Source: CAZKZZ01 sp964557375 (GTDB lineage Bacteria; Spirochaetota; Spirochaetia; SPDA01; CAZJBZ01). Taken from it: 64,000 bases of DNA. Positions 1-9,328 of this stretch are shown here, piece after piece (the first letter of the stretch is position 1; each line of letters opens with the position of its first letter). Under the pieces are notes generated by a model. That model ran no database searches, was not told the DNA's origin, and saw nothing but the letters and a program-made list of their open reading frames with translations. The position numbers were made by a program, and so were the translations under genes. The stretch spans positions 9,778 to 73,777 of the forward strand of contig CAZKZZ010000002.1 of assembly GCA_964557375.1 (NCBI GenBank), read 5' to 3'.

Positions 1-1573
1 GAAGAGCCGCTGCAGCGGGCAGAAGCGTAAACCACAAATCACGCTCGTGAGGGCTTAGATCAACAAGGTATTTTGCCACAGGCTCTTTCGGAGGAGAAAG
101 TTCTTGCAGATTATCCATGTAAGTACAAAGAAAATCTTTCCAGTCGGATTTTACTTTCCCGGCAGAATAAAGTGTCGAGATTTTTCGTTGTTCCTGCGGA
201 ACGTCCTCTTTATTTCCCAGATCCAAAGGCAATCCGTTTCCGGGAAATTGAATTATTTTACCCGATATGTTTCTAATAGATTGTTCCAGCCTCGTTTTAT
301 AGCTTAACATCGGTTTTGTGGAATAGCGGATTTTATCTCCAATCCTGTCCTTTACCATGTTTAAATTCCTGAGAATGAAAGAATAGAAGAGTGTGTCCAG
401 CGGATTGAACCGGTTTTCTTTGATTCTGAAATATGGATAAATGTAGGTCCCTCGGGAATATGCCTTACCTTCAGGATATGAAAAATCCGCTCCGAACAAA
501 TAGATTTCATGTGCTCCAAGAGCATCGGCTAGAGAGATTGCGGCATGACTGACATTCCCGCCGGTAGTGTCGATATAGGGGAACTGCCGCCAATGGGAGT
601 TTACGTACTGCGAAAAGGGATGACCGCTGGTGAAGAAAAAGAGCCGTTTTGTAAGCCGCTTCAAATCGGGGGGGGAGGCCAAGTCCAGTACGAGGGGAAT
701 TGAATCGGGGAACCCGCCGATAAAATGCAGATATGATATTTGCTGACAATCGATTGAGATTACGAGATCCGGTGTAATGTCATTTTCACGTAGCGCGGGA
801 AAAGACGTATCGGTTGCAATGAGGCACGCGGACTGCTGCAGTTCTTTTATACGGTCAAAATGGTTTTCTAAAGAGGGTCCGGCCCCTGTAACGATCGCTT
901 TGCGTATGGGGCGAAGAGTTGTCGAAGAAAATTGAGCAGTTTCCAGATTGGAAAGGGTGTTAATAAACCATTTCTTACCAAAGTATGATTGTACTGTATA
1001 ATCGTCCGAGACTTTACTAATCGATTGCTTGAGAATGGCGATGACTTCTTTAAAGTAATCCGGTTCAGTTTCTATTCTTGAACGCAGAGAGATGGTTTGA
1101 AGATCGCCGAAAAGTACCGGAAGGTACGTTTTAAAAAAGAATGATTCTATTTCATCCGGCTGCTCGGTAACCAGCAATTGAACTCTTGGGTTGAGGAGCA
1201 GATTTCTCATATCCATTTGTTCGAGCAGAGAACGAAAGTATGCAATATCTTTATCTATAATAACGATTTGACTGGCCTCGGATGAATCGAGAAATGGTTC
1301 TATATGATACCCTGCCCCAAAACCAATAAACAGAATGTATCCTTCGGGCCTGTAGGATTCAGCAATCCTCAAACCTTCACGTCTAGGGTCGAATCTGGAA
1401 TGAAGAAAATACTGTCTATTTGCCCGGTTTAGAACGGGTACCAACTCTCCTGTTTTTGATTTGATAAACGATAGTTCTCTTAGAGGAGCACTATGGCTTA
1501 TTTTGAAAGAAAGATTAGTATCTTTTGAGGAAAGCGCTAAAAGATTCCGTTCCAATACCGTCTGACTGCTCAT
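1..1573 (-). CDS. DUF115 (MptE/Maf-like) protein, 3' end outside window
   Basis: Reading on the minus strand, an open frame of 524 codons starts at the ATG at 1573 and runs off the left edge without a stop. The central part has the DUF115 / MAF_flag10 signature (TGAGPSLE, then ATDTSFPALRENDITPDLVISID, here split: TDTSFPAL and PDLVISID), a GGNVSHAA stretch and a FGADFSYPEGKAY segment. In this family, characterised members include flagellin-modifying motility accessory factors (nonulosonic acid transferases) and archaeal MptE; which role applies here cannot be told from sequence. The ATG overlaps the TGA of the upstream DUF115 gene (ATGA, 4 nt), so the two are translationally linked at the end of a minus-strand operon. 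Confidence 0.8.
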   Translation of the reverse strand, partial: MSSQTVLERNLLALSSKDTNLSFKISHSAPLRELSFIKSKTGELVPVLNRANRQYFLHSRFDPRREGLRIAESYRPEGYILFIGFGAGYHIEPFLDSSEASQIVIIDKDIAYFRSLLEQMDMRNLLLNPRVQLLVTEQPDEIESFFFKTYLPVLFGDLQTISLRSRIETEPDYFKEVIAILKQSISKVSDDYTVQSYFGKKWFINTLSNLETAQFSSTTLRPIRKAIVTGAGPSLENHFDRIKELQQSACLIATDTSFPALRENDITPDLVISIDCQQISYLHFIGGFPDSIPLVLDLASPPDLKRLTKRLFFFTSGHPFSQYVNSHWRQFPYIDTTGGNVSHAAISLADALGAHEIYLFGADFSYPEGKAYSRGTYIYPYFRIKENRFNPLDTLFYSFILRNLNMVKDRIGDKIRYSTKPMLSYKTRLEQSIRNISGKIIQFPGNGLPLDLGNKEDVPQEQRKISTLYSAGKVKSDWKDFLCTYMDNLQELSPPKEPVAKYLVDLSPHERDLWFTLLPAAAAL

Positions 1574-3189
1574 AATATGCTGATCCTTTCATACAACTGC
1601 TGAAGAAACTCCTCCGTTTTCTTACACAACCGGTTATAGACGTCGTCTATACGGCCTTGGGTTTTTAGTCGTAAATCCCGCTTTAATTCTATCAATTCTT
1701 GAAGAGAGAAATAAAAAAACAGATTGAAAAGCACATCATCTTTCTGTAAATCCTCGATAGAGAGAGGAATTTGATCAGAACCACGATGACGGGATATCCG
1801 TGTTATCCAAGAGCTGAGTATATTTTTTATAATTGAGATTCGAATGTTCTGTTCTCTAAGCGTTGCCGGTATGTATGTAGAGAGGGTCTGATCACCGCTT
1901 CCCTTTTGATCGGATTCGGGTCTAAAAGAGTTCATTAGAGTAACGAACTGGTTCCTGCTGCAGGAGACCATACTTTCCATTGGTTCCTTACTTGGAAAAA
2001 GGCGAAAGACCCGACCTCCGTAGTGCTGTTTTTGTCGGGAAAACCACCCGGCATAGGTTTTGAGAGGAAGAGATTGTGAACCGGTCGTCCGGTTTTTATA
2101 CATTCTGTTAAAAAGAATAGTCCTCATTGTATATAGTCTGTTCTGTTTTGATATGAAAAGATCATCAAATGAGTGGGGCGAAACATGGGTTTTCAAATCA
2201 TCATGACATAAATCCAAACCTGTAACAAAAATCGGTGCAGTCTCAGAAGTTCGAAGTGCTATTTCGACCGCAGTAGCAGCTACAGTACCTAAAGAGGGAA
2301 CAGATTCAATCGAAAGACCTGCCTGTTCGAGCAGAACATCTTCCGCAAAAAAAGACTGTGAAAAAAGTGCTGCCTTGCCGCATTGGCGTACTACTCCGCG
2401 AGATGCAGTGAGAGGCATGATAAGTGTCGGTTTTCGATTGTTGAGAAGAGGGCGGAAATGGAATGTGGAATAGAACCCTGGGTCGGTTATGACAACCGCA
2501 TCCGGTTCGATATTATAATAATCCAAAGCTTGGAGAGAAGAGGGAAGTGCCCATACATTTACCTTTTCCCGATAGGTGCCGATTACATCGAGCCCCAGGG
2601 AAAGGGAAGGTCCTGATGCGACTATTATCGTAGGCTTGTTTGACTTTCTAACCGGTTCGATTCGATCAATAAAGAGAAAATTATAAATGATATTCTTCAA
2701 CCACCGTTTCCCGAACGTAAGCGTGGTTACGATAGAACCGTTTCTCTCACGTATAACCTGGTTTATTGTATGGTTTACCTCTGCCGATAGATCCGAAAAA
2801 GCTTGTGCGCAGGGCGGCCATTCCAAGATTTGGATTCCCTCGACATCAAGGTCCGAAATATGAACATCGAGGAACTCACGTAGTGGAAGAGGAGAATCCG
2901 GATGCCACATATTGTTAAGGTCATCTCCGGCGTTATCTCCAACACAGTACGAATAGAAAAAAGAAGAATAAAAAATGGAGAGCACTTTTGCGTAGGGGAA
3001 CCTCTTTTTCGTTTCCTCGATTAAATACCCGAGTCCCGGGCCGAGGATAACGACGAGGGAAGGGGTTTTCTTTGTTTCATGGTCGAGGAACCGAGATGCT
3101 TCTTTTTGGGGATCATAGGAGGAATGGATCCTGTAATTGCCGATAATTGCATAAGGCAGCCCGGATTTTGCTGTATTAACTGTTACCAT
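1570..3189 (-). CDS. DUF115 (MptE/Maf-like) protein, second divergent copy
   Basis: About 539 residues. N-terminal half holds a Rossmann-like segment (VVILGPGLGYLIEE), followed by the DUF115 core (IIVASGPSLSLGLDVIG, PDAVVITDPG, then VPSLGTVAATAVEIALR and FVTGLDL). It is a divergent relative of the adjacent gene at 1-1573, with which it shares a 4-nt stop/start overlap. The start is uncertain: the ATG at 3189 lies 4 nt after the stop of the preceding gene; in-frame ATGs at 3231 and 3240 would overlap that gene and the latter two have short GGAG/GGAAG sequences close by. Probable role, by family only: glycosyl or nucleotide-sugar transfer in surface or flagellar modification. No transmembrane segment is evident, so it is expected to be cytoplasmic. 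Confidence 0.78.
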   Translation of the reverse strand: MVTVNTAKSGLPYAIIGNYRIHSSYDPQKEASRFLDHETKKTPSLVVILGPGLGYLIEETKKRFPYAKVLSIFYSSFFYSYCVGDNAGDDLNNMWHPDSPLPLREFLDVHISDLDVEGIQILEWPPCAQAFSDLSAEVNHTINQVIRERNGSIVTTLTFGKRWLKNIIYNFLFIDRIEPVRKSNKPTIIVASGPSLSLGLDVIGTYREKVNVWALPSSLQALDYYNIEPDAVVITDPGFYSTFHFRPLLNNRKPTLIMPLTASRGVVRQCGKAALFSQSFFAEDVLLEQAGLSIESVPSLGTVAATAVEIALRTSETAPIFVTGLDLCHDDLKTHVSPHSFDDLFISKQNRLYTMRTILFNRMYKNRTTGSQSLPLKTYAGWFSRQKQHYGGRVFRLFPSKEPMESMVSCSRNQFVTLMNSFRPESDQKGSGDQTLSTYIPATLREQNIRISIIKNILSSWITRISRHRGSDQIPLSIEDLQKDDVLFNLFFYFSLQELIELKRDLRLKTQGRIDDVYNRLCKKTEEFLQQLYERISIL

Positions 3190-3193
3190 CTGC

Positions 3194-4398
3194 TTATTGC
3201 AGCAGTCCCTTGAGAAGTTCGTTTTCATCTTCTCCATCTTCCGGAAAAGAACGGACAAACGATTCGATTTCCGGCAAATCATCCTGAACATGAAAAAATC
3301 TTTTGAGTGCTAATTTCATCTGATGAAGCAAAAGATTCGGATCAATCAAGGTCCTGCCGGGAAGAAAAATGAGCAGTTTGGAATAAGCGATATGGATTAC
3401 CTCGCCCTGCTCGGGAATCATCGAGGCAACGATTTTATATAAATCTTGATTTATTCGGAAGGCGTCAGCGTCCTGAAGCGTGTCTTTGAGCTGATTTTCA
3501 AAATTGGTAAGATCAATTAGTAGAATTCTAACATGCTTTCCTGAACTCTTTGCGTCTTCGATATAAGCTGAGAGGGTTTGATACGGATCAATGGATTGCT
3601 CTTTATCACTAAACTGCAGTTTTTCAAGCTTTTGCTGCCGAGAGGAAAACAGGATATTCCCTGCTTCATTACTTATGTCGGTAAGTATCTGTACAACTTC
3701 ATCATCAGAGAGGGAGAGTATTCCCGCATCGGTTATCAATAAAATACCGGCCGTTTGATCATCATAACGGAGGGGAACGATCGCCATCCTTTCTAGAATG
3801 GAAAATTCTCTCATTGAGAAAAACTGCTTGAATAAATCGAGGGAACTCTTTTTGATAAGTTTCGGTTTATTCTCAGAGAGTATGCTTATTTCCTCTAACA
3901 GATTGGAAGGAAGCCGTAATCGATGACCGGTTGTTTTGTCATATCCCGTAGAAGCCCAAGGAAGAAACATGCCGCTGGTAGAGTCGGGCAACATAATAGC
4001 ACCTTTTGTAATCCATAGATGGGTTTTAAACAGGGTAAATAACCGTGCCGGAACCTCTATATCTTCTTCTAATGATGCTATATCTTTGATGAACTCATCT
4101 TGATCGAAGGTAAACTCGGATATTTCCGCTCCGGATTCAAAGAGAGCTTCATCATCCTGCTGTATTGTATCTGATTTGGCTGTTTCTTCAAATATTGCCG
4201 ATGAGCCTGATCGAGCGGTTTTGGTAAAATCTTCTACTTCGAACCACGGTTCCTCTGCTGGGTTTGATGGGAGGCCGGAGAGTTCATCTTCCGTTTTTTT
4301 TTTATTGTATATTCGCCGTTCTCTTTTAGGGCTTTATAGAGTAAACTCGAGTCTTTGTTGTGTTTCCGTAAATCAATTGCCTTATGCAGTAGTCCCAT
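3194..4398 (-). CDS. GAF / degenerate GGDEF-like protein, frame broken at an A10 tract
   Basis: Two frames together make one ~400-residue protein. The start is the ATG at 4398, which overlaps the TAA of the acidic-protein gene (TAATG). The first ~35 residues (MGLLHKAIDLRKHNKDSSLL...) lead into a run of ten A (4303-4294 on this strand); after it the coding continues one frame over (TEDELSGLPSNPAEEPWFEV...) to the TAA at 3194. One extra A would restore the frame. As assembled the product stops about 20 codons after the tract. The middle (VPLRYDDQTAGILLITDAG) resembles a GAF domain; the C-terminal part (RILLIDLTNFENQL...KLLIFLPG) resembles a GGDEF fold without the GGDEF motif. The domain calls are inference; the frame break is seen directly. 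Confidence 0.65.
4294..4303 (-). repeat. A10 homopolymer at the frame junction
   Basis: Ten consecutive T on the plus strand (A on the coding strand) sit exactly where the reading frame of the 3194-4398 gene changes. Such tracts are prone to replication slippage (phase variation), to polymerase slippage that yields mixed-frame mRNA, and to sequencing or assembly error; the sequence alone does not decide among these. Confidence 0.85.
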
Positions 4399-6898
4399 TA
4401 TACCGTCAACCCCAAATCATCGAATAATTTCTTGTAAACATCGAAATGCTCGGAACGTGCAAACTCTTGTATTTTATCTTCGGGAAGCGATTCGAGCAGT
4501 TGGTCCATGTAGCTCAAGACAGTACGCAGCTCCTGTTTGAGATTGTCAGGGATTTCGGCATCTATCTCTTTTTCTTCCAGCTCTGATGCTTCTTCCTCCG
4601 CTTCTTCTAAGGAAGACGCTTCTTCTAATGAAGNNNNNNNNNNNNNNNNNNNNNNNNNNNNNNNNNNNNNNNNNNNNNNNNNNNNNNNNNNNNNNNNNNN
4701 NNNNNNNNNNNNNNNNNNNNNNNNNNNNNNNNNGAGAGTTCTTCCTCAGGTTCTTCTTCTAAAGAAGACGCGTCTTCTAAAGGAGCAAATTCAGACGGTG
4801 CTTCTTCAGTTTGCGGTTGGGTTTGAGGCTCGAGTTCTGATTGTGGCTGGGAAACAGGCTCTCCATCTAGAGTGATTTCTTCTTCTTCAAAATCAGGTTC
4901 GGTAGTCTCTTCATACCCGGGCTCCTCGAGTGAAAAGTCTTCATCCGGTGTGAGTTCTTCCAAATTGAGGTCTTCATCCTCTTCGAGTTCGAACTCTCCA
5001 AACTCCGCGGAATCAGGTTCTTCAGCGCTCTCCTCTTCAAAAACAGGTTCTTCGAGCGATATTTCTTCCTCTTCTTCTTCCGATGTCGGTTCTTCGAGGG
5101 TGAGTTCTTCGAAAGAAGGTTCTTCTTCTTCTTCTAATGAAAGCTCCTCGAGGGATGACTCCTCTTCCGGGGAAGTTACGGATAGTACTTCTTCGCCGAT
5201 AGTAGGTGAAAACGGGGTTTCCTCCCCTTCCGTCGCTCCCGCTTCCGGGATTTCTAATTCGAGTTCGTCTTCTATTTCGACGTGCGGTTCTTCCCCTTCA
5301 AGAGAGGCCTCGTCTGCTTGTTCCGCTTCTTCTGTCTCTTCGGTCTCGAGCTCAAGTTCTCCCAACTCTTCTTCTTCTTCCGGTTCCGCAGCCTCCTCTT
5401 CAGATAGAAGTGATTCTTCATGTTCAGCAATAATATCGAGCGGTTCTTCTTCAAAGTCCTGGTCTATTTCATCGATAAGCTCATTCTCTTCGAGGACCGG
5501 TTGTTCCCGTTGCGGACCTTCAGATTCAGTACCCGTTTCTTCTTCTTCCAAATCTATTGTTTCAGGGATTTCGAGTTCGTCACTCTCTTCTTCGAGATCA
5601 GGGAGAGTTTCGAGGTCCAGATCACTCTCGATATCCTCTTCAATAACAGGTTCCTCAGTATAATCTTCCGGACCTTCGGTTTCTTCTCCGGGTTGTTCGG
5701 TAATATCCGCAGTATTAAGAATATTGTCGAGTTCATCGCCTGTGAGCGTTTCATCTTCGGCCAGTTCAGCTTCCGGTCCGGCTTCTTCATCCGTTCCTTC
5801 TTCCGATATCTCTTCTAAGAACAGATCTTCCTCAGGAGATTCGGTAGATTCAACATCCTCTTCTGTAATTTCTGCAGTGTTGAGAATATTGTCGAGTTCA
5901 TCACCTGTGAGTGCTATTGTTTCATCTTCATCCTCATCAAAGAATCCGCCGCCTTCTTCTTTTTCACCTTCTGCTGTCTCTTTTGCGGGTCGTTGTTCTC
6001 CGGATCGAAGATTGGAGAGTTCCGATTTGAGGGTTGTCAACTCTTCTTTGATGGAGAGCAGTTCCCGTTCTATTTTGTGAAGAATTGTTGTCGATGATTC
6101 TTCGGTTTCGCTTGGAGCGGGTTCGCCACTCGGTTCCGGTTCAAATTGCGGTGCTTTTTCTGCTTCCGTCTCTTTGGGTTCTTTTTCGAGCTCAATAATA
6201 TCTTCTTCCGGTTCTTCGATTTCGAGTTCCGGAAGTTCTTCGCCCATATTTGAGTCTTGGAGTTCCTCTAGTTCGACATCTCCGAGATCTTCTTCTTCCA
6301 TCGGGAGAGTGGATTCATCCATTGAAATCTCTTCTAGATCCATCTCTAGATCAACAGGCTCTTCTTCCTCTACTTCTTCCCCTACTTCTTCCTCAAAAAA
6401 CTCAGGTTCCTCAGCCTCTTCGGTTTCAGATTCCTCACTTTCGAGAGGGATTTCTATGAGATCCTCTTCATCGAGCGTTTCATCAGAAATTTCCTGTTCT
6501 GCTGCTTCTTCAGCTTCAGGAAAATCGAGATCTTCAAAATCCGACTCTATATCGCTTCCGTATTCCGCCTCTTCAGTAGGAATCTCGGTATCTTCGAAAA
6601 TCTCTTCTTCTTTGGGAATCTCTTCTTCGAGATCTCCGAGCAATTCTTCCTCTTCATCAGTGAGGAAAGATTCCTCTACCGGCGGTTGTTCTCCAGATAT
6701 ATCATCCCTTGTCTCTTCGGGGGTCTCTAAGTCTTGTAGTGAATATTCATCTACATCACCGCTCTCTTCCTCGGCAGCAACATCTTCCGGGCCTGTTTTT
6801 ACCCAAACGCCGTATTTTTCGAGATCTTCGTCGTCCGGCAGGGGAGGAACAGAGATTGATGTGTTTTGGGCAAACTCTTGTTCTTCATTATTTGCCAT
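4398..6898 (-). CDS. Very acidic low-complexity protein with conserved N- and C-termini
   Basis: The gene contains a 100-N gap, so its length is unknown (at least ~790 residues). Start ATG at 6898 (or 6901) follows an AGGAG. The N-terminus (PPLPDDEDLEKYGVWVKTG) is ordinary; most of the rest is Glu/Asp/Ser/Leu-rich, with a short coiled-coil-like basic/heptad part (ILHKIERELLSIKEELTTL). The motif LTGDELDNILNTA occurs twice. After the gap the frame resumes and ends in a non-repetitive tail (LPEDKIQEFARSEHFDVYKK, then LFDDLGLTV), followed by TAA at 4398-4400 that overlaps the next ATG. No signal peptide. Likely an elongated, disordered scaffold; function unknown. It heads the operon with the GAF-like and DUF115 genes. 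Confidence 0.75.
4634..4733. other. Assembly gap (100 N) inside repetitive acidic coding sequence
   Basis: Exactly 100 N, a conventional placeholder length. The flanks are both GAA/TCT-rich Glu-Leu-Ser coding sequence (left flank encodes SLEEASSLEEAEEE), so the gap probably reflects near-identical repeats that could not be assembled. Frames on the two sides differ by the arbitrary gap length. Confidence 0.95.
5698..5911 (-). repeat. Two copies of a LTGDELDNILNTA(E/D)ITE motif
   Basis: Within the acidic protein, the coding segments at about 5863-5911 and 5698-5748 encode nearly identical 17-residue motifs, the only long conserved repeats in otherwise low-complexity sequence. The core resembles the N-terminal CheY-binding peptide of FliM (LSQDEIDxLL type), a similarity noted by eye. 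Confidence 0.6.
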
Positions 6899-7088
6899 CA
6901 TTTGCTCCTGGGTTTAATACTTATTACTACCTCATTATCGGTAATAAATTCCACAGTATTGACCCTAATTCTAATGTAAATCTTTGTACTCTGCCTTGTC
7001 AATATAACATGGTGTCGTGAGTTTATCAGTAAAGAGTTCCGATATTATTATATTCAAGAAATGCTGGGAAAAAACCGTAAAATCAAAT

Positions 7089-7532
7089 ATGAAATGGGGA
7101 AAAAGATTGCTGTTATCACTTTATATCGGATTCGTCATATATGCACTTCTCGTACTGATCTGGGGGCCTTCAGGTTATTTTTCGCTTAAATCACTCAATA
7201 ATTATAAAAATAAACTACAACAGAACAATCGTGAGTTGGTAGATTTGCATGAACGATTGAAAATACAGCTCGAATCATTGAAATATGATTCAGAATTAAT
7301 TAGATTATACGCTCGGAGTCTTGGGTATTTTGATGATGGAGAACAGGTCATTCGGGTTGAAAACTATTCGAATGAGCGTAATTTTTATTCTGTTGGCAGA
7401 ATGATCCAACAGAAACAGAAGAACAGGGACTTTCGGCCTCTTTTTCGAACGTTTGCATGTTCAGCAGTAATTGTTGTGTTTCTCCTCTTCGGTATGGTGA
7501 AAAGAAAAGAACATGGTGATAAAAAAGGATGA
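7089..7532 (+). CDS. FtsB/DivIC-like septum formation initiator
   Basis: A 147-residue protein with a short basic N-terminus (MKWGKRLLLS), one transmembrane segment (about residues 8-27), a coiled coil (NNYKNKLQQNNRELVDLHER through about residue 80) and the RLYARSLGYFDDGEQVIR ending that DivIC/FtsB proteins use after the coil; a second hydrophobic segment lies near the C-terminus (CSAVIVVFLLFGMV), which is unusual for the family. By family it would be a bitopic divisome protein that bridges FtsL/FtsQ. The start was put at the ATG just before the membrane segment; a GTG at 7017 would add 24 polar residues. It overlaps the next gene by 20 nt, so the two are probably co-transcribed. Confidence 0.68.
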   Translation: MKWGKRLLLSLYIGFVIYALLVLIWGPSGYFSLKSLNNYKNKLQQNNRELVDLHERLKIQLESLKYDSELIRLYARSLGYFDDGEQVIRVENYSNERNFYSVGRMIQQKQKNRDFRPLFRTFACSAVIVVFLLFGMVKRKEHGDKKG

Positions 7533-8079
7533 GGCCTTAAAGAACCGTTACCTTCCCGATATACTGGATCGTGATAGTGTTTGTATTATCCCTTGCGACA
7601 CGATATACGGCTTTATAGGTATTACATCCACTTCTGAAAGCAAGATACAGGAAATCAAGGGCCGAAAGGAAGACCATCCTTTTCTTCGATTGGTTCATTC
7701 CAAAGAGATGTTACAAATGCTTACCGATGCGCGAATCGATGATGAGATTCTATCGTTTTGGCCCGGACCATTGACAGTGGTTGTTCCCTTTCGGGGCGGA
7801 GGGACCATAGGGGTACGGGTGCCTGACGACACTTTCCTTATACGATTGCTGGAAATAATTGAGAAACCACTGATTTCTACCAGTGTTAATAGATCCGGAC
7901 AAAAACCGATGAATAAAATAGATGATATTGTCAACCATTTCGAAGAAAGTGTTGCCTGTATCGTCGACGGAGGAGATATGGAAGGAAAAACTCCGTCCAC
8001 AGTACTTGATATTTCAGTAAAACCGTATAGAATTCTGCGTATTGGTGCCTGCACTATACCGCCGCGGCTGCTCGAGTAG
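7513..8079 (+). CDS. tsaC: L-threonylcarbamoyladenylate synthase (Sua5/YciO/YrdC family)
   Basis: 188 residues, the length of the short TsaC-type enzyme without the Sua5 C-terminal domain. Family motifs are clear: VCIIPCDTIYGF near residue 24, KGR near 50, PGPLTVVVP near 84, and PLISTSVNRSGQ near 118 with VDGG near 150. The family makes threonylcarbamoyl-AMP from threonine, bicarbonate and ATP, the first step of the tRNA t6A37 modification. The other t6A genes (tsaB, tsaD, tsaE) are not in the window. The ATG at 7513 is inside the end of the FtsB-like gene; 22 nt separate its stop from the HD-GYP gene. Confidence 0.85.
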   Translation: MVIKKDEALKNRYLPDILDRDSVCIIPCDTIYGFIGITSTSESKIQEIKGRKEDHPFLRLVHSKEMLQMLTDARIDDEILSFWPGPLTVVVPFRGGGTIGVRVPDDTFLIRLLEIIEKPLISTSVNRSGQKPMNKIDDIVNHFEESVACIVDGGDMEGKTPSTVLDISVKPYRILRIGACTIPPRLLE

Positions 8080-8101
8080 ATTGTTCCTTTAGGGAGAGTA
8101 A

Positions 8102-9328
8102 ATGGAAAGTTATGAAAAGATAAAAGAGATTTTACAGCTCGACTCCTACCTGAATAAGATCCAGGACATGGATATTCTCATGGAAAGGATTTTGTTAGAA
8201 ACACGGAAGGTTGTAAATGCTGATGCAGGCTCCATTTATATAAAATCCGGAGATAAACTGGTTATTTATTACGCGCAGAATGACACGAAACAGAAAGAAT
8301 TACCCCCCGGCGAGAAACTAATCTATTCGATTTTTCGGATTCCTATCAATAAAAAAACGATTTCAGGATATGTAGCAGACACAGGAGAGCTACTCAATAT
8401 TGCTGATGTCTATAAGATACCGAAGGACGCTCCGTATAGTTTTGATCCGACATACGACCGCTTGTCCGGGTATAGGACTACTTCCAATCTCACTATCCCG
8501 TTAAAAACCAATACAGGTGAGATTTTAGGGGTTATACAAGTTCTCAATGCACTGAATGAAAAGGGAGAGGTTGTTGCTTTCAGTGAAGATGACGAAATCA
8601 TGGTCATGCACTTCGCCAATAATGTAACGGTTGCTTTACAGAGGGCGAGAATGACCCGTACGCTGCTGCTGAGAATGATAAAGATGGCTGAATTGCGTGA
8701 TCCGAAAGAAACAGGTGCCCATGTAAACAGAGTTGCCGGTTTTGCCGTTGAGATTTATGAACGGTGGGCAGCGAAACAGGGCCTCCCTAAAAAAGAAATA
8801 GAAAACGTAAAGGACAATCTGAGAATGGCTGCCATGCTCCATGATGTGGGAAAAGTAGCTATATCCGATTTGATATTAAAAAAACCCGCCCAATTTACGC
8901 CGGAAGAACGTGAAACGATGAAAACCCACACCACGCATGGCGGAAGATTGTTTATCAATAAACAGTCTGATTTTGATGATCTAGCTGCGATCGCTGCGAT
9001 TAATCATCATGAAAATTGGGACGGAACAGGATACCCCGGCCATATTGATATCGAAACCGGTAAACCGCTCAAAACCGATAAAGAAGGTAATGTGCTCGGA
9101 AAAAAAGAAGAAGAAATCCCCCTGGTAGGAAGAATCGTAGCTATTGCAGATGTCTACGACGCGCTCCGTTCGAAACGGGTCTACAAAAAAGCGTGGCAGG
9201 AGGAGGATGTACTCTCCACAATGCGGGAACTTCAAGGCAGTAAGTTTGATCCTGAACTCGTGGACATTTTCTTCGAAGTACTTCCCAATATCCAGACTAT
9301 AGCAGATAAATATCCGGATGAAGAGTGA
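8102..9328 (+). CDS. GAF-HD-GYP cyclic-di-GMP phosphodiesterase
   Basis: 408 residues. The N-terminal half (about 15-180) is a GAF sensor domain (DAGSIYIKSGDKLVIYYAQN; GVIQVLNA). The C-terminal half is a full HD-GYP domain: AELRDPKETGAHVNRV near 196, the HD pair at 247-248 (MLHDVGKVAISD), HHENWDGTGYPG at 302-313, and IADVYDALRSKRVYKKAW. All metal ligands expected for the family are present, so it should be an active cytosolic enzyme degrading c-di-GMP under control of the GAF ligand. A good ribosome-binding site (GGGAGA) precedes the ATG. It overlaps the following gene by 11 nt. Confidence 0.92.
   Translation: MESYEKIKEILQLDSYLNKIQDMDILMERILLETRKVVNADAGSIYIKSGDKLVIYYAQNDTKQKELPPGEKLIYSIFRIPINKKTISGYVADTGELLNIADVYKIPKDAPYSFDPTYDRLSGYRTTSNLTIPLKTNTGEILGVIQVLNALNEKGEVVAFSEDDEIMVMHFANNVTVALQRARMTRTLLLRMIKMAELRDPKETGAHVNRVAGFAVEIYERWAAKQGLPKKEIENVKDNLRMAAMLHDVGKVAISDLILKKPAQFTPEERETMKTHTTHGGRLFINKQSDFDDLAAIAAINHHENWDGTGYPGHIDIETGKPLKTDKEGNVLGKKEEEIPLVGRIVAIADVYDALRSKRVYKKAWQEEDVLSTMRELQGSKFDPELVDIFFEVLPNIQTIADKYPDEE

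Noticed and set aside
4872..6917. Long serine-rich open frames on the plus strand opposite the acidic gene
   Set aside because: GAA/GAG-rich coding gives TTC/CTC and TCT codons on the other strand, so long Ser-rich frames arise automatically; no start context or family match.
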